A stretch of DNA of 64,000 nucleotides. Origin: Membranipora membranacea (lineage: Eukaryota > Bryozoa > Gymnolaemata > Cheilostomatida > Membraniporidae). Below, one piece after another: positions 14,019-56,009 of this stretch (positions are counted from its first letter, which is position 1; the number at the start of each line of letters is the position of its first letter). The notes beneath the pieces were generated by a model. The model saw only the letters and a list, made by a program, of their open reading frames with translations, made no database searches and was not told where the DNA came from. The stretch lies in NCBI GenBank assembly GCA_914767715.1, contig OU612067.1, forward strand, positions 22,604,162-22,668,161, written 5' to 3'. The position numbers and the translations under genes are program-made.

Positions 14019-14239
14019 AATTTGTTTACCCTTCTGTTCGACAAAGGAATTGACGCAGGAATTATTGAACTTAGTTAGACAGCAATCAGTAGAGTAATCT
14101 ATAAACAATGATGAGCCATTCAATTTCATACCATAGCGCAGTAGTTCAGTTCACATATAATATATATATATGGCTTTGCACAACTGACTGCAAGTTCTGT
14201 TTTCTAACTGACAAAGTTTGACCGACCACCATTAGCCCT

Positions 14240-14316
14240 GCCAACTTTGCTATTCTCCATGATCAACCATCCCCCCCCCCACTTCGGGGTGGTTGATCAT
14301 GGACATTGGCAAAGTG
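14240..14316. repeat. Inverted repeat with C-rich loop upstream of MRPS22
   Basis: Arms of about 28 bases (left gccaactttgctattctcca continuing into tgatcaacca; right its near complement ending ggacattggcaaagt) flank a poly-C and cttcgggg loop. It lies about 220 bp upstream of the MRPS22 start codon. The right arm and its outer flank recur near 16282-16330, so this is part of a dispersed element. Confidence 0.75.
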
Positions 14317-16257
14317 TACATGCTTGCAACTCCAGATGCCTGTTATGCCCTGAGCCTGTTTGGTATGAATGAAGAGTAATAATCTAACTAAATCTCTGCA
14401 GCAAGATCTTGCAGTTTAATTATACTATATATATACAGGCTTGAATACGTTTACCAGCAGGGTTACTACTCCTGCCTGCAACTTAACAATGAATTTAACA
14501 GAACAAAAGTGTACTCATTGACCAGGCAGTCACTCAATGCAACATTAAAATGGTTACACTTTAAAAAAAAAGAGGTTACGTTTCACCTTATTCAAGGCGT
14601 ACGTAGGGAATCCCACCCTTTAACGAGCAGTTACACTCCGGATAATACCGTGGGGTGCTCAAGACCACGTTCGAAGGCTAGGATGAATTACCCACCACAG
14701 TCAAATCAGATTGGTTGCCTCAGTCGCAAGAAATACATCGATTGAAAAAATGCCTGGCTCATATGCACAAAGAGTATAACTGGCTCAGCTGTCAAACCGG
14801 AGATAGAATATGATTGGCTTAACATCAATATCCGGATTGATAACAAAGTTAATTTTGTAAAACCGCAACATACTCTTTGACCTATATAGACAGTAATGTA
14901 TTGACCTAATAACTATCAGCATGTTGACATTTTTGTTGACCATATCATGAGCATGTGTAATAGTAAACATTCTTTGCAATCTGAATACCAATGAAGGGTT
15001 AAATTTTCTGCTCTAGATCAACTACCTCAATTTTGGAGAGTCTATTTCCATTCACATTCAACTTTGACTGATTTATGTTGCTCCAGTATAGCACAACTAC
15101 ATATAAAACAGGTGCTGCATAGCTGCCTGCAAGATGCATGGGTGAATGGGCTTGCTACATGGGTGAGCCCTTGGACCCTGGCATTGTTGTGACTGTCGCA
15201 TTGATTGCCTTGTTGTTGTCAGGCTTGCAAGCATTATTATAATAGATGATACATATATATATATATTTCATTTTCTGTAAGCATGTTTATAATGTACTTT
15301 TTATAAATCCAGTGAGTAGTATGTATCATCCTTCCTATGTGGATACATAGCCTACTTCACTTTGGGCATGTCACTTGCTTGCAAGCAAACCCAGGGCCAG
15401 AGGAGAGAGGGGCCCATAATAATGATTAAATGATGGGACTAACTGAGTGGGTCAATGGGAATTCCAGTCAAAACATATGTTATATAAAGGCCTACTATAG
15501 TTTATTCTATGTTCATGTTATTAATAGCCATTTCATTTGATGATGAGTTATTTTAATGTTTACTGCCTTTAATCCCCGGCTCAAGCCTTTAACAAACTGC
15601 TGGGCTGGTCGATATTCACTGATACATGACACTCGGACAGTGACTACGGTCACAGTGGTTCTGCTTACAAGTAGAATCAGTACTGATGTAGTGTGACGCC
15701 AAGCCACATTTTGGACGACGTTGAATGTGGGAAAATTACACCAGATCGAGCCAGTTTAAATTCACCACCCCCCTGTCCCTCCTTATAGATAAATTTTGAT
15801 GGATATCTCCAACCTCACTCATCAAAAAAGAGGAAAATATAGATAGATCAAGCATGTCAATCAGTGCGGTTTACTGAACTGTCTGTTCACAATCAATGTC
15901 CTTTGAGGCTTGCAATACCAATTAAGTGTACGCAAGCCCAGGGGTACATGATCGTAGGATTATCTCCCTAAAACCCATTCTTAGCTCTATGGTAAATACA
16001 ATTACAGAAACCTTATAACCTAGGACAGCGGGGAGCGCGCTTAAGGCCACGACCAGGCCTTAATAAAGGAGATTGGTTTACTCTCCTTAGTCACCACCAT
16101 CCATAGGTCAATATAACTGTGTATCCAGATGTAAGTTGCGCTGCATCGAAATTCAACTAAAGACACTAGGAAGTTTATTTGGTTTTATTATTGTGGGACA
16201 CCAATGAAGCTTCACTTGGTAGCTGCAAAGAACCATGATCCATTCAATTCACTCTCC

Positions 16258-16332
16258 CAGAGTGCAACCACAGACATCTGGAGATCATGGACATTGGCAA
16301 AGTATACATGCTTGTAACTCTAGATGCCTTAA
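16258..16332. repeat. Second fragment of the element seen at 14290-14345
   Basis: The segment atcatggacattggcaaagt followed by a match to tacatgcttg..aactc.agatgcct is shared with 14296-14342, differing at a few bases. This is a dispersed repeat fragment of unknown class. Confidence 0.65.
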
Positions 16333-17234
16333 CGATGGCCTGCGGATACGATCATCATCCCGAACGCCATAAAGGGCTGGCTGTGGTCAGCTATAGATAG
16401 AAGACAATCAAATGTCTTCAAAGACAACCCCTTAATACCCTCGGGGATCATTTCCCAACGGGAATTTCTAAAATGCATAACGGAAAGTGATCGCAAGTGC
16501 TTTTCGTTGTGTGAGTAGCCTGGTGATCATCTTTCACCAGTCCATTAAGGCTATATAGTAGTGCCTCCCCATATTTGGTAACATATTGAAGGTCTCAGGC
16601 AAGTAGACTGTCAGCAATCATAGAATGGTTGGTGACTTGCAGTATCACTTCATTTGGTCTTTGAGTGGCTTCCTGCATATTGTAGAGAGATTTCAATGCA
16701 TCTAATAAAAACTGGGTATTGTATGCTCAGAACATAGTATCAATCAAAGCCTTATTAGATGCGCCTCGGACATATCTGACCCTATCTGTCGCCACATTCC
16801 TTCCGTCCTGTCTGGAAGGTCTGAATGTGTATGGAGATCTAAGATATCAACTGATACTGATAATATTTTTGGTATGCTTGAGCCTACGTTGTTATCATGA
16901 TGCCTGGCTGGTCTGAAGATTTGAACTATTAACATGCGAGTCCTCAGCATCATAAGCATCTGAGATAGAACAGGTGTTATGATAAGTGTCTGGAGGCAGT
17001 CATACTTATTACGTCGTTGGGGGGGAAAGTCTGGGGGGGCTCAGACTAACTTATTACATGGTTTTCATAATTTAGAGTTCGGAAGACCAGCGCATAACCT
17101 TCCTAATATTGGTAACTTAATTATATATTTTCTTGTTATTTAGGCTGACTGAGGTTGAAGGAGTATTTGAGATATTGAGAGTATTATTCGAGGCTGATTT
17201 GTTTGGGATTTTGGGTTAGCTTTTACACATCACA

Positions 17235-32033
<14,799 letters not shown>

Positions 32034-32283
32034 AACTCCAACCGTCATAATAACATCTCATGAGTTGTGTCCTTGCTTGAGTATGTGCGGGCAACTCTTG
32101 TATTTTTACGTCCTGAAATCATAATATGGCTATTTCTATAAATAGTAGTTATGTAGAGATTTGTAAGAACATACTTTGATGTTGAAGTAGTGTGCATCAA
32201 TATCGCATAAATATTCAATGGGGAGTTCATATTTAATCATTCACAGGAACATTGCTACTATTACCATAAAATATGATTCCTAG

Positions 32284-32289
32284 AATAAA
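32284..32289 (+). terminator. Candidate polyadenylation signal of the CaMKI gene
   Basis: AATAAA about 250 bp downstream of the kinase stop codon. It is the first canonical hexamer after the stop. Confidence 0.5.
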
Positions 32290-34731
32290 GAGGAAATATT
32301 GAAATCGTCTGCTCACATGGATTTTATACTATGATTTCAATTAAAATTAGTCAATTAGTGCATTTCTTATCTCATAGTCAGGTTATAATACCAGGGTTAA
32401 TTTCAACTCAAATTTCATAGTTATGATGATTTTTAGTAGAGCAAAATTTATTTGATAGTCTCAATATTTTGGTTGTGATGTGGGGATAACTCAATAATTA
32501 TACATTTTATTGATTATTGAGGGTGCGCATTTGACAAACTTTTTAACGAGTTTAATAGTTTTCTATTATTCACCTAGTACTTACCCCCCACCACAACCGA
32601 GGCTTAGTCATTGTGATGTTATATTTCATTCTTTTTAACAAATTGATGTACATAGTGAAAAATTCATTCTAATGGTTTTATTTTCACATAACTTGACTTT
32701 AACTTTCAAATCACTGCCTTGCATGTCTAAGGTGAAACGACTCTAATCAATGTTATCAAGGCAGTGGTCTTGGTGGCTTGTTTGAGTGAAATTTTGCTGG
32801 TTGATGATTCGGCAATTTCCAACTAGCGAGTCCACCTTGACTGCTTTCTTTTGATGTTGTTCAACTTTTCACATGATTTCCCTTTAGGCTGCACGGCCAT
32901 GTACAATAATAATATATACTATGTGGTCCAATATTTTAGTCTGCACCCAGACTTTTTAGTTGCCTTTCTTACCATAAATAATTTTTTAAGTTCAAGAGGT
33001 AAACACAACTCCAATAAATAACGTATATCCCTTACCCAACAATACCCTCGTTTTTGTTGATGATAGATTTGATTGTGCACAATTGACTGTTTGGAAACTT
33101 TAATCTCATTCTGCTTATCAATAACATAACTATTTTTATTGAATTTACAAAGAATATTAAGATTATACTCAAAACTTGTATTTTGATGTTCATTTTAGTT
33201 ATATTAAAATAATAAACCCTCACAACAACTTGTGTTGGGTCACAATAAAATTTGGAAAGATTGTATAGTGACCTCAATTAAGACGCTAGCCAATGTTTTG
33301 GATGGGGGTCTCCACAACCCACCCAACTTGAGCCAACATATCGGCTATAAAAACACTGACCTTGTTGCTTCCGAATTTGAGCGGACAGTTGGCCTTATGT
33401 TATGTGAATAATAATGACTGTTGATTTGAATTTAATATTCATGGTAGGATTATTCATTTTGTAAACAAGTCATTGTATTTCAGTTTGTAACTAAGCCATA
33501 AGTTATCACAACTTTCAACTCTGTAAAATAGAAGGATCAAAATATGCATTACCATAACATATAGAAAAAATTAACTCAATTTGAAGGTGTTGATGTTAGT
33601 GAATGAGGGTAAATGAAGTAAAAACTTGCAGTGTTTTTTTCTCTTATTTTCCCTTGTTTGTTTACGGTTGCGCTTTTTTAGAGAGATATACGATACACAT
33701 GTTTGTTGATACATTGGGCTGGTTTGAGTTATGAAGTAAGCCAATGTATTGCTGTAATTTCAAGCGTTTGGGAAAGTGCAAATCTTTCTGTTCACAAACA
33801 GGACTATATTGGAGTTATACTTACATAGGGAATGGGAAGATAACTTCAATTTAGGCTTTCATAAGTAGGCATGACTCACAAAAAGACACGCTTGATGTTA
33901 TGTTTCTAGGTTACTTTTTGAAATTTTCAACTAATTTGAACATATCATGCCAAGAATATCTACAAAATGTTTACAGTAATGATGATGCATGTATAAAAAC
34001 ATGTAATATTACGGCTTGAGACATTTTGTCAGTCTTTTCTAAATTAGTCACTTATACTTTTAGAGCGTTGTTCTTCTGGCTGCGTCCATCATCCACATGA
34101 TTTTCCCACTATTATTGAATGGCGAAAAATTCAATATTTCTCCAAACAAGGCTTGGCTAGCAGAAATAGAGGATCAACCAGCCCTGGCTGTGGCTATTGT
34201 CAGTTCAATCTTAAACTTGCCTAGCCTCGTAGCTACATTGTTTTATTTTTTTGTTACTCCCAAAAACTAAAAAAGTAGCCGCATGTGACAAGGCTAAAAA
34301 CTTTGAGTTAAATGCTTACTAGTTTCAAAACAATGATACCGAGAAAATAGACCATTACATCATTTTATGACTTTTCTCCTCGATTTGTAGTATTATGACA
34401 CATCAAGTGACACAAGCCCTGACATCATTTCAGTCAATCTCACATGTTTATTACCAAGCTCATTTTTAAGAACAAACCATCAACAGCATGCATGCTAATA
34501 TGTAAAGGAGAAACCAACATGAAATGGCACACCAGCATCTTTGATATGGGAAGCTTAATATACAACTAGACGTTGTATCATTTCATAGAGCAAAAAAATC
34601 ATCCTCATTCACGTTTCAAGCCATAGATGGGAGCAAACACTGGCAAAGTTACCTACTGATTCATAAGAAGATGCACACAACACCCGTATATTAAACACAC
34701 ACATATTGGCATCTCATTTCTATTGGTCATA

Positions 34732-34737
34732 TTTATT
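34732..34737 (-). terminator. Candidate polyadenylation signal of NDUFB11
   Basis: AATAAA on the minus strand, about 98 bp past the NDUFB11 stop codon. Confidence 0.55.
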
Positions 34738-34834
34738 TGCATCTACTGTCAGTTTAGAGTTTTCGAAGCTCTAGGGTTTCCCCAGGGTTTTCCCTAAGGG
34801 TTTCCTAGTTTTGAAAAAAATACATGTGAATTGT

Positions 34835-36389
34835 CTAGATAATGATGTCTGTATCTCCTAATTCTTCATCTGTTGGGAGGTACTGCAGCATCTTCTCAGC
34901 TGGTACAAGATTAGGGTCAACTAGTGGTAATCCTTTAGCTTCTCGCCGCGCTAACTCTAAGTACGCTTCTCTCTGTCTCCAATGTATCATTCTATAATGA
35001 TGAGAAATTCAGCATCACAATAAAGATTCAATATAGGCGACAAATAGGTAAGTTATATACATATACAATCTCAAATTGACAGGAATTTTTCGTTAACCTA
35101 GTTTATTTGACAAGTGCAGTTACATTTTAACCTAGAGGGGAATAATCACCAGAGATACTAAAATATCTGCTGTACTGATTGATCTATTATTGTCTACATT
35201 GAAATGTTGACAAGCCTATGCTATTTATATGAGTTTTTGTGCAGCTGTTTGTAATAATCTTATTGCGTTTCAGTGGTACTCTATCTTTGTCTAATATTGC
35301 TAAGGAGTAACTTGATTACAAAAGTACACTTGAGTAAACCAAATGACAGAAAGAGGCGATCAGGAAATTTCATCATACCATTGAAGGGGGGGTGGGGCAA
35401 GAGGTTTTTTTTGGATGAGGCTCAATCTATAAAATGACCATATAGTTAAAAACATATAGTCTCACTGAAATGAATACAAGAGTGTTACTATCTGAATTAG
35501 CCTGTCTTGACAAGCTTTGTTCGGTGGGGGGAAAAATAAAACGATGAGTTGTCTTCCCGGGACGATTACTCCGCTTTTCCTATACAAGAAGTTATCTACC
35601 CGAGCTCACGAGGGGACACTCCTGAATCGAAATAACTCGACGTCAAGCATGCAAGAGTTGACAAGCTTTGCCCCACCCCCCATCGAACAAAGTTTGTCAA
35701 GACAGGCTATATCTGAATATACATGGAGAAAATAACACATACTTATTATCTGGTAGATATGCCAGGATGAATGCACCCCAAGTCATCACAACTGTGATCA
35801 TGCAAAACATAAATACATGATAGTGGTAGTCATCGTCCTCTCTGTCGTATGGATTGAACCCATGAGATACCCAATTCTAAAAAATAGAATCGAGTAAACA
35901 ACTACATAAACATCTCCAGGCATGCAGAAATATAGGCTGGATATAGCATGAATGAACAAGAATAAATTGGGATGTTCATCAGAAAGTCCTTTATCAAGGT
36001 TTTAACTGTCAGAAGTTTACATGAACAAAACTCTCAATTATCTTCAGATTATAACGAGGAAAAGAGTTTAAACGCAAAGCAGAATTTGTGAGTCTTCACA
36101 TTATAATATACTCACAGCAAAGCGTTCTGATAGCAAAATGTCCAAATGTAACTGCAACAATCTGCTGATGTAAACTCACCTCATCTGGGTTGGCTATATC
36201 TTTGAACCTTTCTACATTGTCAAGGTATTCTTTAGAACTAGTCAGTGCATCATCTGCTGTTTTTTTGGTAATTTCTGTTGAATATTGCCTGTGAGCAGTG
36301 CACAGGGCTAGTCTGTTGGTTGAAAAAAGTCGCCTTTGCAAGCTGGGAGTGAGTCGCCTCACTAATTGTTGACAGTGTCCAAGCAACAT
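34835..36389 (-). CDS. NDUFB11: NADH dehydrogenase (complex I) 1 beta subcomplex subunit 11, three exons
   Basis: Single-pass accessory subunit (ESSS) of the membrane arm of mitochondrial complex I. Coding exons in transcript order: 36389-36180, 35876-35743, 34991-34835; about 166 aa, close to the family length. Exon 1 encodes an arginine-rich N-terminus (QLVRRLTPSLQRRLFSTNR) fitting a mitochondrial presequence, then an acidic linker. Exon 2 has NPYDREDDD, matching the HGYDxDxxxD block of the family, followed by one transmembrane segment at about residues 91-110 and AYLPDN, equivalent to AYVPDYR. Exon 3 contains WRQREAYLELARREAKGLPL and VDPNLVPAEKM, matching the WARREAERL..NGLPI..NYFDPSKI region. 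It ends with an acidic tail. Phases join throughout. A transposon-like element lies in intron 2, 24-33 bp from the exon 2 donor. Confidence 0.9.
35498..35709. mobile_element. 212-bp terminal-inverted-repeat element (MITE), family B, with 9-bp target duplication
   Basis: Starts tagcctgtcttgacaagctt followed by tgttcggtgggggg and ends with the inverted copy ccccccatcgaacaaagttt..gtcaagacaggcta. It is flanked on both sides by the identical 9-mer tatctgaat (35489-35497 and 35710-35718). There is no transposase frame, so it is non-autonomous. A 9-bp duplication is typical of Mutator-like elements and a few other DNA transposon groups; the assignment is inference. It sits in NDUFB11 intron 2. Confidence 0.9.
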
Positions 36390-38367
36390 TGTGGCCCCTG
36401 AAATGTGATGTATAGAGGAAATTTATGTAGGCTTAGAGCGGTGCCCTTCCTTTGATGCCTTGAATAGATTTTATGTGGATATAACATTTTTGATCGATGC
36501 AACAAATATTTGAGAAATTGCTCATCGCAATGAGTCTCTCTCAGTTATTAAATATTTGACAAGCCTCTATGTGAAATCAAGGACCATTTCATATGTCCTT
36601 GTCTGACAATCCATTCAATGAAGAGCCTGGAATGAAGCTCATATAGGCCCTGTAGGATTCGACTTAGACATGACTTGAAGTACATGCTTGCGCTTGTATT
36701 GGCTAAGGTTGGCAGAGAGTGGCCTCCTTGCAGCATGTTCTTGCCTAATCTAAGGCAAAAGAAGGCCAATCAGTATCACCTTCTGGAATTGATTGATGAT
36801 GGGTTGCTGCTACAGTTGAATATATATTAGTAGGCTGAATGGCCTTGATATCATGAACCTAGTAGATATTAGTATTCATACCAACTCTCTTATGCTCACT
36901 TTGTAAGTCAACGTTTGAATTTGATTATTAATGGCAACTTACAGTCTCAATCTCAGAGGTTTTCTCTTCAGATCACCACAAAATTCAGAAGATTTGCAAA
37001 GTGCTAGTGTTGGTGGTGCGCCAAGTAATAGACCAAACAAATTTAGGCTAAGTTATTGTTAATCACGTAAGTTCGGGTTCATCAGATTCGCCCGTACAAT
37101 GTATAATAACATAAAAATCTCAGACCACATAATCTTGTGGCGGTCATTAACATACAGATTATGTAGGTATGTGTAGTAGTGTTGTTTGTAAAACAGAGTG
37201 TGCAAGAAGGGTGAAGTTCAAAATAAACAAAGTTGTATGTAATTTTATGAGCTTTAAGAGAAATAGGCAAGTTTCTTGGCAAATCAAGAGGACATATTGG
37301 ACTGATCTCTGGATTATTGCCTAAAGCATAGTGATTATTAACAACCACAAGAACACACTGCAAGCTAGGAGTGGATTATTATATATTTAATATTTGGCAG
37401 CAGAAGAAGAGAAGGGATCTCTCAGCAGCGTCAGACAAAAAAAGAGAAGGAGTTGAAGACTCTTATATATATATATATATATTGTTGCTAGGTGCTGTAC
37501 CTCATCTAGAAGTGAGTTATTAATGCTCATCCATCTAGTTATATCATTCATATTTTATATCATTCCTTTTTGTGGTAAATATTAAAACTAATAGTAAAAG
37601 CTAATGTGCAGGAATTATAGATAAGATCATTGATGGTTCTCTGTTGGTCAAACCGTTCTCCAAATGTATGTTCTGGTAGGGTCATACCGTCATAGCCTAG
37701 TTAGCTTAGCAAACTATGTATGACCTTTTAAAAAAATTAGAAAATTTCCCTAATTGCCTTAACTTTGTAGTTGCTGCAAGCAACAAAGGCTCTCGGATTG
37801 ATCTTCATGTATGTCAAATCTGATCACGGACATTGCGGTTATCTTAACATCATCCCAACCAATTTCTGATCCTTGTCTAACTTTGTCCAACCAAATATAG
37901 AATTACAAAATGAATGACACTTGCTTGTTGATAGCATTGGTGGTCATTTTAATTATGTTAAATTCTCCTTTTCTTCTGGCACTCTATGATCGATGAAAAA
38001 TTCAAAGCAATATTTGAGTTTCATCAAGGCTTCTTTGTGCAACTAATTCCGTAACTTGTGTAACAACCCAAACTTCTGTCGTACTATTGCTGCCGCTGCT
38101 GCTGTGTATTTTATACTATTTTATCGGATGTTTGACCGTTGAATCATCAAGTTAACGAGATAAGCCGTGATTTATTTAGCTGCGTATCAGGATTTTTATC
38201 TACAATTAAAAATTAACCTCAACTGTTACTTGAATTCTAACTGATCATTTTCAGATATCTCTTGCTTCATGCCTTTGCAACCGTCTACAAAATAAATCTG
38301 CCAGTATAAGGATAAATCAACAGCGGAATTCTGCTATGCTCTCAGTTAGCTTGTGCGTTCAAAAGCT
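36390..38367. other. Divergent intergenic region between NDUFB11 and PAR-3
   Basis: Holds both promoters. A (TA)n run lies at 37463-37482. No supported coding exon; the open frames here lack splice-consistent borders. Confidence 0.4.
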
Positions 38368-52618
<14,251 letters not shown>

Positions 52619-52708
52619 GAAGCCGTCTATCTATGCAAAGATCCCCACCAAATACCAAACACAGTTTAGTACAATGAGTAATCAGGTAGAAGATGAATTC
52701 CTTTATTC

Positions 52709-52714
52709 AATAAA
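52709..52714 (+). terminator. Candidate polyadenylation signal of PAR-3
   Basis: AATAAA 91 bases after the exon-17-included stop and 32 bases after the exon-17-skipped stop. It supports placing the last exon at 52592. Confidence 0.7.
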
Positions 52715-52719
52715 CATTA

Positions 52720-55700
52720 TTTCCATACCTCACAAACTTTTATGCACATATTGCTAATCATTTTTCAAGCTACAGCTGCCTCTGTAAATATTACCTTACA
52801 TTAGCATTAGTTCTATCACTAAGAGAAATTCACATTAACAATCATATATATTGGTGTAAAGTCAACATAGTTACAGTATTGCCAAATTTTCTGGAAATCT
52901 TTCTAGCATTTGGATGCATGTTTTATTCACCAGATAAGTCATACATTAATATAGACTCAGTTCACTTATATGTAGGGCTCTTTAGTATTTACTCCCAATA
53001 TCTGTGAACCTAAAGGTTTTTTTGCCCACAAGAAGTTGTGAACCTTGGCTTGCCAGTGGCCGAGAGAGGAGTAACTTCAACTTAGTGATGGGGAACAGTT
53101 GGAAATTGACAAATGCCGTCATGAGAGGCAACTCCCATAAAGTGATAATTTATCATTCATTTTTTCATTCAGCAAGAATGGATTGCAAATATGAACCTTT
53201 TACTGACAACAGCTCTGACTGATTTTCTCTCTACTACCAATATTGAAATCTCATAATGAACAATGTACAGCTCTCGTTTTTTTCTGCAGGCTTAGCTTGA
53301 GTGCCAAAACTGTTTCGGGTAGGGCGCGTTCACCACACCCTTCCCTTAGACACTTGGTCGCTCAAGCTACTGCTGATCTTACTGTGATATTAATAGTGAT
53401 TATATATTTTCCTGACTTACTACAAACTCCATTCATAATCACTTGATGTTATTTTACTGTACAGGGTCATACAAACATATAACACTGCAGTCACGTCATT
53501 TTTAGTGATTGTATCAAACTCATACAGATTATTTACCGTCAAAATTCTCAATCATAGGTGCCCGATTTACCTGTATAATATATTAACAATCATTATACAG
53601 CCCATATTTACCTGTGTCAAAGTTTATAAGGATATCTATCGTTTACATTTTCTGACACGCATTTCTGGAAGTCAGCTATATATGCTTCATTCATTTTCCA
53701 AAGATTTTTTTTTTGTAATATTTGACCGCAAAATAGACATGTAAAATAGTTTGTCAAAGAAAATGCATGATTGTTTCTATTTTAAGACTAAGACCACTGG
53801 AATGCCTCGATATTAAGGAGCGCATTCAACATTCCATGGTCTTGGACATTTATCATGTACATATGTATGTACGTCCATGCCCAATGTATATCTGAAACAT
53901 ATTTGAATACACATCGCCTTTTAATCAAAATAATATCAAATGGTTGCGCCTGGCTGGATGACTGGTAATGTGAAATTCTTGTTGAGTTAAATTAATGGCT
54001 TCTCAAATTTGTTTGTTGGTTAGTAGTTGATGAGCAACTCAGATTCGACTAGTAGTCCAATCCTGAAATGAGCTCATAAATCCATACTTAGCTACTCGAA
54101 TGGCAGATGAGAAGAAATGGAATGGACTACGCAATGGCCAATACACACAGGCTTATGTCTCTAAACGAATAACTGCTTCCAAGAACTTGACCCGGTCCCC
54201 GTTTTCAGGTAGGATGATGTTGTTGAGACAATCGAAACAGGGCATGGAAACTTTTACGTATTGACCAATTTAAGCTTTAGCATATTTGGTTTAATTGTGT
54301 TCAATGTGTTAGAATACTACAAAAAAACTATTGCATCTGTTAAAACAAGGAGTAGTAAACTCCTTTGTTGAAAGTCGCAGTCATTATGTTGAAGGTTACC
54401 TCTAAACCTGCGGCCTGGACTAGCTCAGTGTCATTTGAGATATTCTTAAACTAGTTGTGCGCCCTTCATAAAAATAACTAGAGTTGTTTTATCTTGTACA
54501 AGATAAATTCTCTGGAAAACTTATTGCTGAAGTTCCGCAGTTGGTCACATGTTCTAGTCTGAGGTCATAGAGCATGAGTTTGGTAACTTTTGTTGAGTCA
54601 AGGAATTGAAAGAAACCGTTGTCGGTTGTGTATTTCAGTACAAAGAGCCAGTGCTGACTGGTGTCATGCAGGACTGTGAACAAATTCAGTGAATACAGAC
54701 TAAGTGTGAACAATTGTTTAAGCAACAGTGTTGGAAACAGTCAAGTTGGAGAGAGGTTGAGCTTGATATTTTCATAACTTTTCTTTTGGATTTTCACTTC
54801 TTTTATAGTTTCAGAGGCTTTTTTTTAACTGACAGTCACAGTACAGTGACAGTAAAAATGTGGTTAATTAAGTTTCCAAGACTGCATAGTAGACAGGGGC
54901 TGGTCATCTGCAGTCAGTTGTAAAGTTCAGTGGTTGAGGCCACCCACTGAAGCCTACTTTAACCAAGGAGTTACTCCTTGCTTTAGTAAGTTTACTCAAT
55001 TTGAAGTGGGCGTTTGTTGTTGTTGTTATATAATGTTACACTCCTCCAGTTGAGTTTGCTTGCAGCACTCCACCCACTGGTCCAGCACTAGTAATGTTTC
55101 TTTTACAGAGGTCAGCGAATGTAGTGTGAATTGCTTTACCGTTTATCTTCCTTGACATTATCGCCCTGAACATTACAAAATTAAAAATGTCACCGGGCCT
55201 TCTGCTGTAGTGTATGTATAGTATGCAAATCCAGTGTGGGTGATTGACTTGAGTGCACCAGTGGTCACCTTGGACAAGTGGGCCCCTGGGGCTTGCAATC
55301 TAGTGTGACTTGCATAAACATGTTCAAAGTTGACCATCGTGATTGATTCTGAACGTGTAGGCTAAAGTGCTAACCCCACGAGCTCATGGCAGATTTAATT
55401 ATAAAGACGACCCTTCACGAGGCCTGCAGTGATAAACTGCCAATCGGTGGTTCTGAACTGATTGGGTGTTGGGTCAAGGGAAAGAGAACCTATGCCAACA
55501 GCCAATCTGAGCAACATACATGCTGACCAATTACTCTTTTTCATTATCCATCCATCCCCCATTAGTCTTCTGGACTTTCTGGGACTTTTTCATTTAATTT
55601 ACAAGGATATCATCAAAGTCTATGACAGTAATCGGATGTGATATATTGCTGTAACTCTAAATCTTGTTCATAATTTTCTGCTTTGTCCTTGAATTTAACT

Positions 55701-55938
55701 ACAACTGCAAAGTGTGTGAAATCCTAGCCTTTGAATTCTGTTTAGCTCAAAGATAACTTAATAGTGTTATCTATGAAATATCTGTCTTATTTTAATTATC
55801 TAGTCGATATACAGAATTCAATGAGCACAAACTTTCCCGACTGGCGGTATTTGTTTGAAAATATTGTCCGTCAATAAATAAATCTGGATTGTTTGTTGTG
55901 GTTTGTTGTAAATTTTTGTCGACATATCTACTTTTTAG
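52720..55938. other. Intergenic region between PAR-3 and the TXNRD gene
   Basis: No phase-consistent exon was found. Open frames near 53290-53446 (plus, after a tctgcag) and 54489-54725 (minus) have mixed composition but no partner exons. An upstream, possibly non-coding, first exon of the TXNRD gene may lie here, because its first recognised exon is preceded by an acceptor. Confidence 0.35.
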
Positions 55939-56009
55939 ACGCTCCAAAATTAACCAAAAAACAAAGAGAATCAACAGAATCGCTGAAAGACAAGACCAAA
56001 TTCTACAAT

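Larger units (their letters stand above)
14019..17234. other. Head-to-head intergenic region between MRPS22 and the CaMKI gene
   Basis: Divergent promoters of the two genes must lie here. A tttag acceptor at 17141-17143 followed by about 90 bases to the CaMKI ATG suggests a spliced 5' UTR for the kinase. Otherwise the region holds the inverted repeat at 14240-14316, a second fragment of that element at 16282-16330, and a G-rich stretch near 17018-17040. No supported coding exon. Confidence 0.4.
32034..34834. other. Convergent intergenic region between CaMKI and NDUFB11
   Basis: AT-rich 3' flanks of two converging genes. A fragment near 34216-34300 has inverted gtagc/gctac motifs around tagccgcatgtgacaaggct, and similar gtagccgcgtgaca motifs occur near 24632 and (reversed) 30333. 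No supported coding exon. Confidence 0.4.

Noticed and set aside
14509-14745. Plus-strand frame of 78 codons upstream of MRPS22
   Set aside because: No domain, no splice partners, and it lies in the promoter-side region of the minus-strand gene.
34770-34806. ctagggtttcc..agggttt..taagggtttcc stretch resembling telomere repeats
   Set aside because: The units are irregular and few; it is not a tandem TTAGGG or TTTAGGG array.
53243-53446. Open frame after a tctgcag, translation including SLSAKTVSGRARSPHPSLRH
   Set aside because: It lies beyond the PAR-3 polyadenylation signal and neither PAR-3 reading frame can reach it. No other partner exon was found, so it is left as unsupported.
54489-54725. 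Minus-strand frame of 78 codons with mixed composition
   Set aside because: No splice-consistent neighbours and no family recognised; the length is compatible with chance.
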